Source of the DNA: Ifrita kowaldi
Taxonomy: Eukaryota > Chordata > Aves > Passeriformes > Cinclosomatidae
Assembly (NCBI GenBank): GCA_013398055.1
Contig: VZRS01014874.1
Location: forward strand, 1-64,000
Length of the DNA stretch: 64,000 nucleotides
Direction: 5' to 3'
The position numbers and the translations under genes were made by a program. Of the stretch, positions 39,077 through 51,350 are shown one piece after another. Under the pieces are notes generated by a model. The model saw nothing but the letters and a program-made list of their open reading frames with translations, had not been told where the DNA came from and ran no database searches. How positions within the stretch are numbered: the first letter of the stretch is position 1; every line of letters begins with the position of its first letter.

Positions 39077-40877
39077 ATAAAAACTATAATTTGAGTAGTG
39101 ACCTGTAGTACTTAGCTATCACTTGTCCTGAGCAATTAGTTCACATAAAAATGGGATGATGTGTCCTTTGACCCAGTGATGTGTCTAGAAAATCTGTCTT
39201 TGTGAATATTTGCACATCTTGGAATTTGGGTAAATTCCTAGAACTCGTCATTTAACTATAAGATAAACAGAATCTCATCAAATAATTAATACAGAGTATT
39301 CATTTATTTTCTGAATGAAGGCAGAAAACACTGGACTGAGGGAAGGGAGGGCAAAACAGACCATCCCTAATATATCTGCAGTGCAAATTGCCTGAGTAAA
39401 GTTCACAAGTGTCCTGCCACAGATTCTTGTGTTTGTCATATTACTTCAAACTGAATATCAGTGGTTGATGGTGTAGGGATTGGTTGAAAGACAAAGCTGT
39501 TAAGGCTTTGCGGAGTTTGCATTCAAAAGGTCTGAAACAGCTGTTGAAATCTAAGAAGAAAGTTGATGTTTTTGCTGCTGTCTTCATGTGTGGCCCTTAC
39601 CTCTCTACTTCACTGTCTGCAAATGTGTATTCTGAAAAACAGCTTCTCCTTAAGGTGATTTGAGGGTTTTGTGGAAGAGACAGGAGCCCTACAGAGGCAT
39701 TTAGGGGCAACCTGGGAGGAGGTAATATGGGAAAGGAAATTCAACAGCAGTGGTACTACTCACTGCCCTCCCATAGGGACACTTATTCTTCACAGAGGGA
39801 CCTGCTGCAATCTACTTTATTCTATTTACAAAGGGGAGAAAAACAAGAAAAGTAATGTGGAAAAGGATCTGCGCTAGGGACTACTCATAACTGCTGTTTC
39901 AAGATTTTCCCCTGCTGGACAGATCCCAAAATGTATCAGGCCTTGAGCAGAAGGAGTTTCTTTTAAATGGAGTTCGTGAAGGAGTTTCATACTGACAGTG
40001 ATTGAACCTTAGAGTTGTATATTCAGCAGATCAATAATAGCTGGTTTTTAACTTTTTTCTTTAATTTGGAAGGACAGTGAACCGGCTGCTTATGTTAATG
40101 TACAGCATACTATTTGCATATAGGGTGGTGATTATATTTGGATAAGTATTGAGCTGATGAAGGAAAATTCTCGTAACACACCCAAGATGACGTAAAGTGG
40201 ATTTTCCAAATTATAGAGCTTGAGACAGTGAAAGTGGCTTGTGGAACTGTATTAAACAGTAAAGTCAGACTTGTAAATTAGGCCTGAGTAGTTCATGTTC
40301 CTCAAGAAACAGAGGTTGACATTTGTCCAAAAAGTTTTGGAATGACTGGCACAGAAAAGCAGAAGATCTAGCAAGAATAACCCTCTGCAAATAGTGAAGT
40401 TGGTGTGGTTTTTCTCCTTTGTGCAGCTGTCAGGGAAGTCCATTGTTGGGTTCTTTGCTTGTAGAGGATTCAGCCATTATTACTCACTATTGAAGAGTTT
40501 ATGATGACCCAGTACAGGCCATAATACATAAATATATGGTCAACAATAATATTTCATAAAATGCAGCTTGGTCCTATAAAATGGTGCTATCAGTATGAAT
40601 TACCATAATGTGATGGTTTCTTGGGTGATTGACTCACCAAACCATAGAGCTGTGTAAGTGTTCCTACACGACCTCACTGGTTTTCAGTACAGGTGTCCTC
40701 TGGGGTGTCTTCTGTGGTTCATACGGCACTAAACACGTTTGGGGTTTTAGATACAAGTTGTTGGCCAAATGGAGCCCGGAGTTGTGATAAAATAATTGCT
40801 TCAGCCTTTGATTAAGCATCTGTATTGCTCATGAGCATGCCTGATGGGTGTGATCTATTCTCTCCTTCTGTTAATAG

Positions 40878-41577
40878 CGATCGACACCATACATCCAGTG
40901 CAATTCCCGTTCCAAAGAGACAGAGCTCTAGCTTCGGCAGATTGGATGTTGGCTTTTCCAGTGGGCTTCCTTCTCCAGATAAAGGACTCCGAAAACGAGC
41001 CAGCACAGGAAACGAGAGACTACAGTACAAAACTCTTCCTCCTAGTTATGACTCTGCTTTAACACAGCCTGTTGCTGTCACAGTCCTTGTTGGAGAGCTG
41101 GATAAAAAACCTGGACCCATATGTTCTTCCTTGGACACCTCTATGGATTCCTCCAAAAGAAATACCAAGAAAGGCCAGGACTTGTGCAGTAGTTTAAATG
41201 GAGAAAATGGGAGCCTAAACAATACCCAAGACGGGCAGGAATCTTTCCTACGTTCTAGTGCAATAAATGGGGCATTTCTGCCTGGTGAGTGCTCTGGCAC
41301 CATGAGCAACGAGCAGCCCTGTGAGTTTCAGCCTGCACTCAACCCCGTCCTTTGCTGCACTGTGGAGCAGGCAGAGGAGATCATGGGTATGGAAGCGACG
41401 GGGCTCAGTGCAGGAGATCAGCTGGAAGACTTTAACTCCATCCCGGTGGAGCATGCTGTAGCAGTGGAGTGTGATGAACAAGTCCTAGGGGAGTTTGAGG
41501 AGTTCTCTCGAAGGATCTATGCACTGAATGAGAACATGTCCAGCTTCCGCAGACCTCGTAAAAGTTCGGACAAGTGA
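40878..41577 (+). CDS. UVRAG: UVRAG terminal coding exon with stop codon
   Basis: The exon starts after CTGTTAATAG (acceptor ending 40877). Its first base C completes the split Cys codon and 232 codons follow to TGA at 41575-41577. The protein starts DRHHTSSAIPVPKRQSS and ends RRPRKSSDK, the conserved UVRAG C terminus. The middle (about 41100-41300) is Ser/Asn/Gly-rich, low in hydrophobic clusters and probably disordered. The last 60 residues are acidic and well conserved (CCTVEQAEEI, DEQVLGEFEEF). A Ser-Pro in LPSPDK (Ser codon 40972-40974) lies where I would place human Ser498, reported as an mTORC1 site that promotes Rubicon binding; that alignment is from memory. An open frame extends upstream to an ATG at 40825, but this is intron and the reading enters by splicing. 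Confidence 0.97.
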
Positions 41578-42970
41578 GCTTGGACAGGGATTTGATAGCA
41601 GACATTGAGATGAAATCAGTGATCTGGAACAGAAATAAAATTGCACTTATTCTTTATATTAATTATAAAAATAAAAAAGCTAAGGCTATTCCTATGGTGT
41701 TAGATAAATGGACTTGAGCACAGTAACACAGGATTATGGTGTACTCACAGCCCAGGTAAATTTTCATTCTGCTTCAAGTCCTTTTATGTCTGGTATTTAT
41801 AATCTTTTGGATGTTTTGTGGTTTTTTTTTTCCTTTGGCGTTGGAATCCGTTTATGAAGGCTTTCTTGAAAACAACTTCTAGTGCTGATCAGCCCCTTCT
41901 ATGAATATTTGTTAAGTTCTTAATTATTATTTAGAGTTGAATTTATTTTAATCTTTTCAGAAGAAAAAAGATTTAAAATACTCTTATGATAAGATTTCTT
42001 TACATTCTCCTGTGTACTCCTGTGTTTGCTTGAGCAATGTAGTCAGTATTAGAGAAATACCATGAATTTGTTACAATTGGACAACTTTTTTTTTGTTTGT
42101 TTTGGCTGTGCTCTGTAGCCTTTGAAGTTCTAGTTTGCACTGAAGAGGCTTCAGTTGGTGGTGTGAACTTGCCAGAGAATGAGCACCTGTGTGATCTCTG
42201 CAGTTTCCTTGCACCTGGTTAATCAGAAATGACGTTTGGGGGTTTTTCCACTCCTCCTTTCCTCCATACTTGCTCTTCCTACCAGTGGAAACCTTGAGGA
42301 GTAAATCACCTCTAAGGTTCTGTATAATAATCTCAGCCTGACTATTCCCCACTTAGGTTCAGCACAGATCTCATTAGTAGAGACTTAATGAACCCAGTAC
42401 CAATGTGGGGTTCAGCTGCTGCCCTCCAAGGTGTGCAGTGGGGATGGTGTGTCCTGAGACATTTCAGACATCTTCCAAAAAACCCAGACTGGAAATGAAG
42501 CATTTTGGAATTAGGTGAATGTGTGGAATTGCTCTGCCCTCTGTAAAAAGAAGGCACTTAACATTATTCATCTGAATTAATATTTTTTTTAAACCATCTA
42601 TACTTTGAGGGAAGACATTTCCAGTGGTTTGCTGGAGGTGCAGTTTGCTGTTGGGTAGGTTACCACTGCCACGCGTGTTCAGCTGCACTAATGGAAAAGC
42701 AATTTGCAGCCTGCTTTGTGATTCCTGGTATGTTTCAGTTTGGATTTCATTGCTCTCGCTTTCTATATTGTATACCCAAGAATCTGGGCTCAGTTGTGAG
42801 CTCTGAAATATAAAAATATATAGCAGAATAAAAATATTTCATCATGCCTGGCTTTTTTTTCCTTTCCCTCGTTTATTTTTCGTTTATTTTCTTTTGAACC
42901 CACAACCTGGTCTTTTCCTAACTTCACTGTAAGGCTAGCTGAAATAAACTTTTTTAAAATGTGGCTATGT
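41578..42970 (+). other. UVRAG: UVRAG 3' UTR (end uncertain)
   Basis: AT-rich sequence follows the stop codon and has no protein-like open frame. Canonical AATAAA hexamers lie at 41634-41639, 41670-41675, 42827-42832 and 42943-42948. The last two have T- or GT-rich DNA shortly downstream, as cleavage sites usually do, so long and short 3' ends are both plausible. The right edge is an estimate from the last hexamer in this cluster; another AATAAA near 44511 could serve a longer form. Confidence 0.55.
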
Positions 42971-45747
42971 ATAACCTCAGCTTTCTGTTGTCAAAACAAG
43001 ATGTGTTTGTAAGAACCAGTATACATAATAGCGTTGTTCTAGGATATGCATTTTTCCAGGTAACGCCTTAATGATAGTATTAAAACTATATTCACATTTC
43101 TTCTGTTAGCTTTTAATGGTCGTGTCTGTAGTTGAGGGGTTGGATCGAGCCTCTCTGCAGCAATCTGTTGGCTTTGGTCTGTCCCAGGATGATGCGGTAG
43201 ATGAGAGCACTCGGAGACCTTGATTTTGAAACACTGAACATGATTTCAGGTGCAAAGTTGGACACATCCATGAGTATCTTCTCCCCAGAATTAGCTCCTC
43301 TGTTCCAACCTCATGAAAACTTCCCCAAAGGAAGTGCTGCAGCAGCTTCAGCCAACATCTTTGGGAAGGAATAGGTAGGAAGCTCTTGCTGTGCTTTGGC
43401 CTAGAGAGGGAGAAATAAACACCTGAAAGCACAGCACTTAGTAGTGATGAGCATTAAGATATTCTGTCCTGGGCCCTGTACCATCTTCTGATACCAGTAT
43501 AATTTCAGGTGAAATTTAGTAACTAGGTCAGTTTTGCACCCTGTGGGATGGGATCTGGTAAGCTTAAGGCAGCAGAGACCTGTTTGTACACACATTTGTG
43601 TTCCTGTGGAACAGAAAGGCATTAGCTTGTGTGTGATGGTGACTTTTCAAAGCAACCTAAAGAGTAGTTGTGAAGTCACTGTGTTTCATAGGTGAACATG
43701 GAGCATCTCAGCGCTATTAAGCAACATGTGAAATAAGGTTTGTACAGCATCAGTGGGACTTGATTTTTTTCATTAGTTGTTTATTTCTCAGGTTGTACAA
43801 ACCAAATGAAGTCTAGTTCTCCTCCCCAATGCTGTATTGCTGTTCCTGTTTAAGCCCTGTAATTGTTAATGTGTCAAACACCACGGTTGATTTTTGCATC
43901 TGTTGCACAAAGCTGTTCAGAAGGGCTTTCTATGGATGTATCTGTAGTTAGCCTTAAATTATCCCCGTATTTCTCTTCTAGCACTTTCCGTGTAGCAGGT
44001 GGTGTGAGGTGGGACAGCATCACAGGGCTGATGAAGCCTTGACCATCTCCTTGTGTCTGTGAGGATGGGGGTTGTACAGACTGCAGCCATGTCATAGCTT
44101 TCTCCTTTTGGTGTTTATTTTTTTCACCCCTTGTAAATTACTTTGGAAATAGTGTCGTGAAAGAGAAACAAACAGTAGGTTTGAGGGTGAGATGATGAAT
44201 CACAGAGTGCTTTCAATTTTCAGGAGCCTTTCAGTTCCTGCACAGCTGTGATGCTTAATGTGTGCAACTGTCTTCAAATGGAGAAAGCATTTCATTACAA
44301 TCTTTCCCCCTCATTAGAAATCCTTAAGATTTTTGAGCATGTAAGTTTTGGAAGATCAGATCCCACTATATTTTTATAGCAAGCACAACAGCACTGGCTT
44401 AACCTTGCTTGACCAGGTATTTAAAATAAGCAAGACCAGAATATCCCATAGTAAATGACACATTAAAGCTATGTTGGCAATTGCAAGAAAGCTCATCTCT
44501 CTTTATAAAATAAAACTGATTCCTGTCTCTTAACTTGTGTCTTCTTTAATGGCTCCTTTGTGTTTGTTTTCATTACGAGCCTGGTTTCAACCACAGTGCC
44601 CTTCCCAGCCCTAAAACTCCTTGGCTTATGGTTCATCAAATCAATATTGCTCCAAATGTGAATGGTTGGGCAAGAGGATTTGCCTGAAGAACTGACTGCC
44701 TTGCTGGCTCTAAATCCTGTTTCAGGAGAGCTGGTACTGCAGTTCTTTTTCATGCTTCTTCCAAAAAGATGGCATGCAGCTAGAAAAATAGCTCCAGCCT
44801 GTGTTGGGGCTGGGATTAAGCTAGATTCGTAGACATTTATGGATAGTGGAAACACTGTGTTCCTTCATCAGGGAAGCATTGCTACTCGTCCAGCACCTGT
44901 GATCCCAGCTAATAATCAATGTATGTCTGCCCAAAACGCTGATGTGCACCTTGAACAAGAGTCTGCTGCACGAGTCTTGGCAGGAGTCTGTCCATGACTC
45001 GTGAGTCTCTGGTGGGAAGTGGTAAAGTGTTACGAGCTACAGGGACTCACTCTCTAGGCATCATCAGGACTTTTTTTCGGTTGTTTTTTTTTTCTCCCAC
45101 CAAGTCTGTCCATCAGCAGAGAGTAAAAACTCAAGGCATCATCTGTATAGTCCAGGAGCTGAAGTGGGAAGATACAGGAGAGAAATTGTACTTTCCTGAA
45201 ATATAGTTGCATGAAAATGAAGAGTAAGGAATGGAAAGAAAAAGATGGCGGTGCTGCTGGAAGAGTGGACTTAATCTAGATAAACCTTGGGCCCTTCTAT
45301 TCCTCATTCTGTCACCCTTCAAATGGCCAGAGAGGGTATGTCTCCTTGCTTTCTGGATTTTGACCTTGTTCAGGTGGGAGTGTTTGCATGTGCTCTGTCT
45401 GCTCTGAAATGATCTGGTTTAGCTGGTATCTTGGCAGCCAGTCTCCAGTCTACAGGCAAGCTGTTCTTAATCCCAGATGGAAAAATACTTTCCAGGGGAA
45501 AAACCATTATCTGATAAAATCTTTTAATTGCTGGTTATTTTAATATCACTTTATTTTGTATATGGTACAATGCAACATTGGTTTACAATTTTTCATTTAA
45601 GAGTATGAAAGCTTTTTTGGCCTAAATAATTGTGAGATGTCAGCTCTGCTGCTGCTTAATTTAATTTAGTGGTGAATGTATTGCTTTGACTGGCTCAACA
45701 TTTAATCTGCAGGACTCTTCAGTCTTGCTTTACTAGGTTACTTTTAA
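42971..45747. other. Downstream flank of UVRAG, nothing recognised
   Basis: Unique-looking moderate-GC DNA with no recognised gene or repeat. The open frames of 73-120 codons on the - strand (43106, 43874, 44493) match no family that I know. Confidence 0.5.
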
Positions 45748-46180
45748 CAGAATCATAGAATAGGCTTCTAAGGGACCTTCAACATCATCCAGTTCCACCT
45801 CCTGCTGTGGGCAGGACACCTTCCACTAGACCTGGTTGCTCAGAGCCCCATCCAGCCTGGTCTTGAACACTTCCAGGGATGGGGCAGCCCCAGCTTTCCT
45901 GGGCAATCTGTGCCAGGGCCCCACCACCCTCACAGGGAAGCATTTTTTCCCCAATATTCCATCTAACCTTAACCTCTGGCAGTGAGAAGCAATTCCCCCT
46001 GGTCCTGTCATTCCAGGCCTTCGTTCAAAGTCCCTCTCCAGCTCTTTTGAAGCCCCTTTAGGCACTGGCAGGGACTCTAAGGTCACCCTGGAACCTTCAT
46101 CAGGCTGAAGAATACTATTTCTCTTGGTTTTTTTTTTTTTTAAGGCAGAGCTGCTCCAGCCCTCACAGCATCTTTTCGTG
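45748..46180 (-). repeat. CR1 fragment, antisense, with inserted T-rich tract
   Basis: It runs from AGAATCATAGAATAGGC to GCTCCAGCCCTCACAGCATC. Between the GGCTGAA and GAGCTGCTCC parts, about 40 bases including a run of about 14 T replace normal CR1 text. A minus-strand frame of 208 codons (45826-46452) is antisense to this fragment's flank and sense to the RT remnant; it is not a cellular gene. Confidence 0.9.
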
Positions 46181-46540
46181 ATGGTGCTTGAACTGTGAGC
46201 TGAGCCTGGACTTCCTGAGTCCATCTGGCAAGCTGCCTTATGTAGTGTATTTTTTATGTCTCTATTAAATAGAAGTTTGCAAATCAGGTTGTATGGTCTC
46301 ATCTCAGGTGTTAACTGAAACCATGGATGAGAACTGATTGGCAACTCCTGAACTGCCGTAGAATACTGATGCTTATATAAACAGATGTACATAGAACACT
46401 CCTCCTGCCTCAAAATTTCATACAAAAAGTGTTTCTTTTTAAAATACAGCAATAAGGTAGTTCAGTCAATTAAGCTGCACAAAAAGCTGTAAACCTTGAA
46501 CAGGCAGCATTGGTACAGGTAGAAAACCTGCCAGGCCAGC

Positions 46541-47073
46541 TGTCTCAGGGGGTTTTCTGATGCTGCTCGAGCACCAGCGTGCCACAGCCTTCCTAGAGAG
46601 TGTCCTGCAAAAGAACAGCTCCTCTAGGGGCCAAGGCAAACCTCCCTGGACAGCGAGGGATTCCAGCAAGTGTAGCAATTTCTCAGCTACAAGTGATTTC
46701 AGCTCTTGTGATTCAGCTCTTTGTGAAATACCCCGAAGCTAACACGGGGACAGAGAGACAGGGAGACCTGTATGGCAGTTCCACAGAGAAAGGTAGCTTT
46801 ATTGTCCAGCAGTCTCTGTGAAGGGAAGGCCAGGCACAGGTTCTCCCCTCCTTTCAGGGCAGACCCGAGCTCTTTTTATGGGAAAGGCTGGGGGAGGGTA
46901 GAAACCAGTTAGCCAACTGGGTACAAGGTATCACCATAACGAAGCAAGGCATGCTGGGGGTGTCACCGTAACCAAAAGTGAGTTACTCAACTCAAGAGTC
47001 CTTATGGCCTCAGGCATCCCTTCTCCAGGGGAGCACAGAGGGCTGCTGGGCTAAGAGCTCACAGCCCTCCACA
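46541..47073 (-). mobile_element. Solo LTR A (about 533 bp)
   Basis: Read on the - strand it starts TGTGGAGGGCTGTGAGCTC (from 47073) and ends CCCCCTGAGACA (46541). Between these lie a TATA-like ATAAAAAG (opposite 46872-46879) and AATAAA (opposite 46798-46803), the usual U3-R-U5 order. Nearly the same sequence is found on the + strand at 50243-50774. No primer-binding site or polypurine tract adjoins it, so it looks solo. The family was not recognised. Confidence 0.85.
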
Positions 47074-47528
47074 TCCGTGGACAATAGGGTAGCCAAACAA
47101 CTGCTTTTTGTTGTCACACTATGCATTATTGAGCAAAGTTACCATTATAAAAACAATCCCGAGCCAAGCCAGCCAGGACCCTCCACTTACTTCAGCATGA
47201 GAACATTTCCTGCTAGCTCAGGGGAAAAGGTTGTTAAAGGCACACTTGGAGGCAAAGGTAAAGAGTGCTGCCACAGGTTGTGGACCCGCGCTTGCCTTAT
47301 ATCAGTGTTCAAAGTCCAAGAAAGGTGATCTGTGAAAGGAGGGGTCCACCTGGTAGATGAGGAATACGAAAGCCAAAGGTGAGATGTTAAAATGAAATTA
47401 GGTAGATGGTAAAAATGTGCAGCAGGAACGTGGTTGAATGTGCTTAAACTTACCAGGGAATTAAGTGAGAAGATGCTGCAGTTTCAAGAGTTTTTAGCTG
47501 CCCAAGTCAATACTCTCGAACAGACATA
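47074..47528. other. Interval after LTR A, nothing recognised
   Basis: AT-moderate sequence with no open frame resembling a known protein. It might hold old retroviral sequence, but I cannot show it. Confidence 0.4.
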
Positions 47529-47845
47529 AAATCACAGAATCATTAAGGTTGGAAGAGCTCTCTGTGATCAAGTCCAACCGTTTCTCCAGTATTGCCAAGG
47601 CCACCACTAACCCATGTCCCCAGATGCCACATCCACATGTCTGTTAAAACCCTCCAGGAATGGGGACTCCACCACTGCCTTGGGCAGCCTGTGCTGGGGC
47701 TGGACAACACTTGTGGTAAAAAAAATTTTCCTGATATCCAATTTAAACCTCCTTTGGCACATCTTGAGGCTGTTTTCTCTTGTCCTATCACTTGTTCCCT
47801 GGGAAAAGAGATCAACACCCACAAAGAACAAAGGGAGATGTGACA
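47529..47845 (-). repeat. CR1 fragment, antisense
   Basis: It starts ATCACAGAATCATTAAGGTT and passes through GATGCCACATCCACATG and GGGCAGCCTGTGCTGGGGCT to AAGAGATCAACACCC. The same subfamily as the short piece at 38401, but longer. Confidence 0.88.
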
Positions 47846-48956
47846 GACATCAGTAGGTGGAGAAGCCATACAGAATCCATAGGGAACTTGCCTTTCAAGG
47901 CCATCTGAAAAATATGTGACGTTATCAACCTCTTTCCAAAACAAATAATTTTTTTGTGGTTACAAATGTAACAGAGAAGCAGAAAATAGGGAATGTTTTT
48001 AGAGAATTCCAGGTAACTTTCAGCCTGCCAACAGGTATGGGGAATTGTAAGATAGATTTGGGTTGTGAGCAGTAAAACCTGCCTGCAGAGGCACACGGCA
48101 GCACAAAGGAACACATGGCAGCACAGAGAAGCTTGTCTCCACCAGACCCTGGGGGGAGGAGGTGTCCCTAGGAGAGGAGCCTGGCGGGAGCTGACGGACA
48201 GGTGAACAGCAAGTGATCACCCTATAGAAAAACATTTAGGAAGTGTGTTGCTGATGTAGCAACACGGGATAGGCCACGCCATATAAGGAAATACTGTGCC
48301 TTGGAAAAGTGTATGAAACCAGCTCATTCCTTTGCGATTCCCTGCTGGTCTGGGTCCGTGATTCAATCACCAACAAACAGGGGTTTAAAGAAGGTGTTCG
48401 CAGACTGCAAGAAACCACCATACAATTGCTTTTGTCCTCTTGCACAGGAACTGAAGGAGTCCTGCCTGAGCACACAATACAACCTGTGCTGGAGGAGGAA
48501 CAGCCCATCAGCAAGGAAGAGTAGTGTTTCTGCTCTTCAGGTCAAGTATCTTGGAGCCAGCATAGTCCTGTGTTTCTAATCACCAGGAGAAGAGCATTTG
48601 TGCACTGCCCCAACTGCCCTTGCAGCCAGTGTGGCTTTACCTTTATTTGCCTCCAGAAAGGTGCTTTCTAATTCCATCACAGTGGCTGGAACGTCCATCT
48701 CACCACACACACTCCTCTGACACAATGCCTATCCCATGGCAATCACAGCCAGGTCACAAGGAGGAACTCAAAGCTCCTCTGTTAAGCTCAGCTTTAACAC
48801 TCACCACTAGAACCTCATCTGTAGTGACCAGTGAAAAGAAAAAACAGTGTTGGCACCAGCATTTTGGTTTTGAGGTGAAGGAACAGGAATCTGATGCTGT
48901 GCAGGTGTTGCAATACAGTAGGGAACATCTCTGCCTTCTGCCAAGGACTGAGGACT
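47846..48956. other. Intergenic, possible decayed retroviral sequence
   Basis: Around 48265-48420 the text has a GCCATATAAGG TATA-like box followed by sequence resembling an LTR U5 region. No paired end or coding remnant could be defined, so this is only a suspicion. Confidence 0.25.
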
Positions 48957-49120
48957 TCTGCCCAGAGAAGCTGTGGATACTTCATCACTCAAGTGTTCAA
49001 GGCCAGAATGGACAGGGCTTGAAACAACCTGGTCTAGTGGAAGGTGTCCCTGCCCATGGCTGGGGGTAGAACTGGATGGTCTTTAAAGTCCCTTCCAATC
49101 TAAACCATACTGTGATTCCA
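48957..49120 (+). repeat. CR1 3' end fragment
   Basis: About 165 bp from CCCAGAGAAGCTGTGG through GGAAGGTGTCCCTGCCCATG to ACTGTGATTCCA. Confidence 0.88.
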
Positions 49121-50242
49121 ATGTGCTTCTGGAGCAGAGTACAACCAGTAATTCCCATGGCAGAAGCTCTGACTCATCCAGGCCCAGAGATCTTTTAACA
49201 CCAGGCATATCTGATTTCAGATCTCTCAAGGTCAGGTGTCAAGCTGTAGCCAGAAACACAGTGGCTCATGTACAGGAACCCTCAGTATCTTCCAGATGAG
49301 GCATCAAGACACAGGAGAACTTCCTAGAAAGCAATGTAGACAGTAGTGAACTTGGTTTATTGACACTCTTTTCAGCATTAGTTTCAACATCTGTGAAAGA
49401 AAGGAGAAAGTCTGTGAGATTACCCCAAAGCTATGTTATCAAAACCTCCAGCACATGCCCCATCTCACCTAAAGGAACTGTTCTCTCTCAGTCCCGTAAA
49501 GGGCACAAATGAACCCAAAAAACAGACCAACAGAAGGGTCCTCTGTCTTTCTGCTGTGCACTCACATGTCCAATTAAACCACTGAGGATGTTTTGGGTTG
49601 CAGTGAAATTTCACCATCATTACAAATTTGCAGGGAGAAGATTAATACAGGAAAATTATTTCCAAACCCAGGATCCACATTCTGAGCAGAGCTACCCAGG
49701 TCAGATGAAACTACAGAAGACAACCCCAAACTCTGTCAAGAATTTCAGACCAACAACCAAAACCCGACTCCTGAAAGAAAAACCAGAAAAGCAAGGACTG
49801 AAAATCTGCAGCAGAGCTCCACCAAGGAAGGACAATGAAGTCTGTGAACGTCCTCCTTTGGAGACACCCTGTAAGGAAAAGGAGATTTTTTCCCCCAAAA
49901 ATGCCTTGCTTGTAGCATGTGCAGATCTCAGGTGAAAACAGACAATTGGCAATATAATTGGCAGTATTGGCAGCAATCAACTGGCCAGCTAGATAGTGCC
50001 TTCCTGAAAGGAGAAGTCCAAAGAGACTCACAAGCAGAACAGTCACTAAGAGATAGTGCTGGGATTCAGATCTGGGTTGGGATAGGGAACCCAATAATCC
50101 ATCATGATGTCTCCACCTTGCCACCTTTTGTATGAAGCACAAAGAGAGAAACATCTCCCCAAGAGCAGGAGTTCCTCTGCCTGCCCTGTCCAAAAGGTGC
50201 AATCCCCACACCCATGTGCCTGGCAGAAGCACAATGGCTGGG
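49121..50242. other. Intergenic, nothing recognised
   Basis: Open frames overlap on opposite strands (49588-49935 + and 49711-50232 -). Neither shows a domain that I recognise, and both cannot be genes in the usual way. Confidence 0.4.
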
Positions 50243-50774
50243 TGTGGAGGGCTGTGAGCTCTTAGCCCAGCAGCCCTCTGTGCTCCCCTGGAGAAGGGAT
50301 GCCTGAGGCCATAAGGACTCTTGAGTTGAGTAACTCACTTTGTGGTTACAGTGACACCCCCAGCATGCCTTGCTTCGTTATGGTGATACCTTGTACCCAG
50401 TTGGCTAACTGGTTTCTACCCTCCCCCAGCCTTTCCCATAAAAAGAGCTCGGGTCTGCCCTGAAAGGAAGGGAGAACGTGTCCCTGGCCTTCCCTTCACA
50501 GAGACTGCTGGACAATAAAGCTACCTTTCTCTGTGGAACTGCCATACAGGTCTCCCTGTCTCTCTGTCCCCGTGTTAGCTTCGGGGTATTTCACAAAGAG
50601 CTGAATCACAAGAGCTGAAATCACTTGTAGCTGAGAAATTGCTACACTTGCTGGAATCCCTCGCTGTCCAGGGAGGTTTGCCTTGGCCCCTAGAGGAGCT
50701 GTTCTTTTGCAGGACACTCTAGGAAGGCTGTGGCACGCTGGTGCTCGAGCAGCATCAGAAAACCCCCTGAGACA
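50243..50774 (+). mobile_element. Solo LTR B (about 532 bp), inverted relative to LTR A
   Basis: It starts TGTGGAGGGCTGTGAGCTC and ends CCCCCTGAGACA, with ATAAAAAG at 50439-50446 and AATAAA at 50514-50519. By eye it differs from LTR A by only scattered substitutions and 1-2 base indels. Neither side shows a matching target-site duplication: GCTGGG precedes and AAGCAT follows. Confidence 0.87.
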
Positions 50775-51169
50775 AAGCATGGAGGAGACTTGCTAAATTG
50801 GGGTAGGATTTGTCCTGGGTGAAATTCCAAGATGCTGTCAGCTTTGCTGGGGACTTAAAGGGCCAAAGAGGGAAGCTTTATACCTCCCTCATGTTAGACA
50901 GATATCAGGCACAGAAGTGCGTGGACTTGCTCTGTGCAGCAAAGCTTCCAGCCTTAATGAAAAGTGTTGCTGCCTTGAGCATAGTTTGTCAAGCTGGGGG
51001 GCAGTGGAGTAGAAGAACATTTTTCACCCCCTTTGGCTAAGCATCTTGAAACCTGTGCCTCAGCTGCGATTTTCAGCCTAAGATAAACAAGCAAAACAGA
51101 CACCATTGACCCTTCCCTACCTGCCAAAACAACTGAGTCGCAAAACTTTTCATCATTTTCACTATAAGC
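50775..51169. other. Intergenic, nothing recognised
   Basis: Short stretch between LTR B and a CR1 tail; no gene or repeat family identified. Confidence 0.4.
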
Positions 51170-51350
51170 CTGTCCAGCCCCAGAACAGGCTGCCCAGGGC
51201 AGTGGTGGAGTCCCCATCCCTGGAGAGATTTAACAGCTCTGTGGATATGGCATTTGGGGACAAGGTTTTGTGGTGGGTTTTGCAGTGCTGGGGGAATGGC
51301 TGAAGTCAATCATGTTTGTGATCTTTTCCGACCTAAATGATTCTGTGAAC
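51170..51350 (+). repeat. CR1 3' end fragment
   Basis: From AGGCTGCCCAGGGCAGTGGTG to CGACCTAAATGATTCTGTGAA, a CR1 subfamily with a different terminal sequence from the majority here. Confidence 0.85.

Larger units (their letters stand above)
29593..40877 (+). other. UVRAG: UVRAG intron, about 11.3 kb
   Basis: The last UVRAG intron runs from GTAAGT (29593) to TTAATAG (40877). CR1 fragments at about 30462, 33027, 35143, 36793 and 38401 and an AT microsatellite near 39022 are listed separately. The rest shows no coding, RNA or repeat structure that I can support. Confidence 0.85.

Noticed and set aside
40825..40877. ATG-started 250-codon frame as a single-exon gene
   Set aside because: The first 17 codons are intronic: a good acceptor at 40876-40877 and an in-phase split Cys codon show that the reading enters by splicing from 29592.
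43106..43432. 108-codon minus-strand frame after the UVRAG 3' UTR
   Set aside because: No recognisable protein features; consistent with chance in moderate-GC DNA.
45826..46452. 208-codon minus-strand frame as a new gene
   Set aside because: Its C-terminal part is the CR1 RT end and 3' UTR; the rest is flanking sequence read through.
49588..50232. Overlapping 115-codon (+) and 173-codon (-) frames
   Set aside because: They lie antisense to each other and show no motif, splice context or family resemblance; treated as chance.
46541..50774. Complete provirus between LTR A and LTR B
   Set aside because: The LTRs are in opposite orientations, and no gag, pol, primer-binding site or polypurine tract was found between them.
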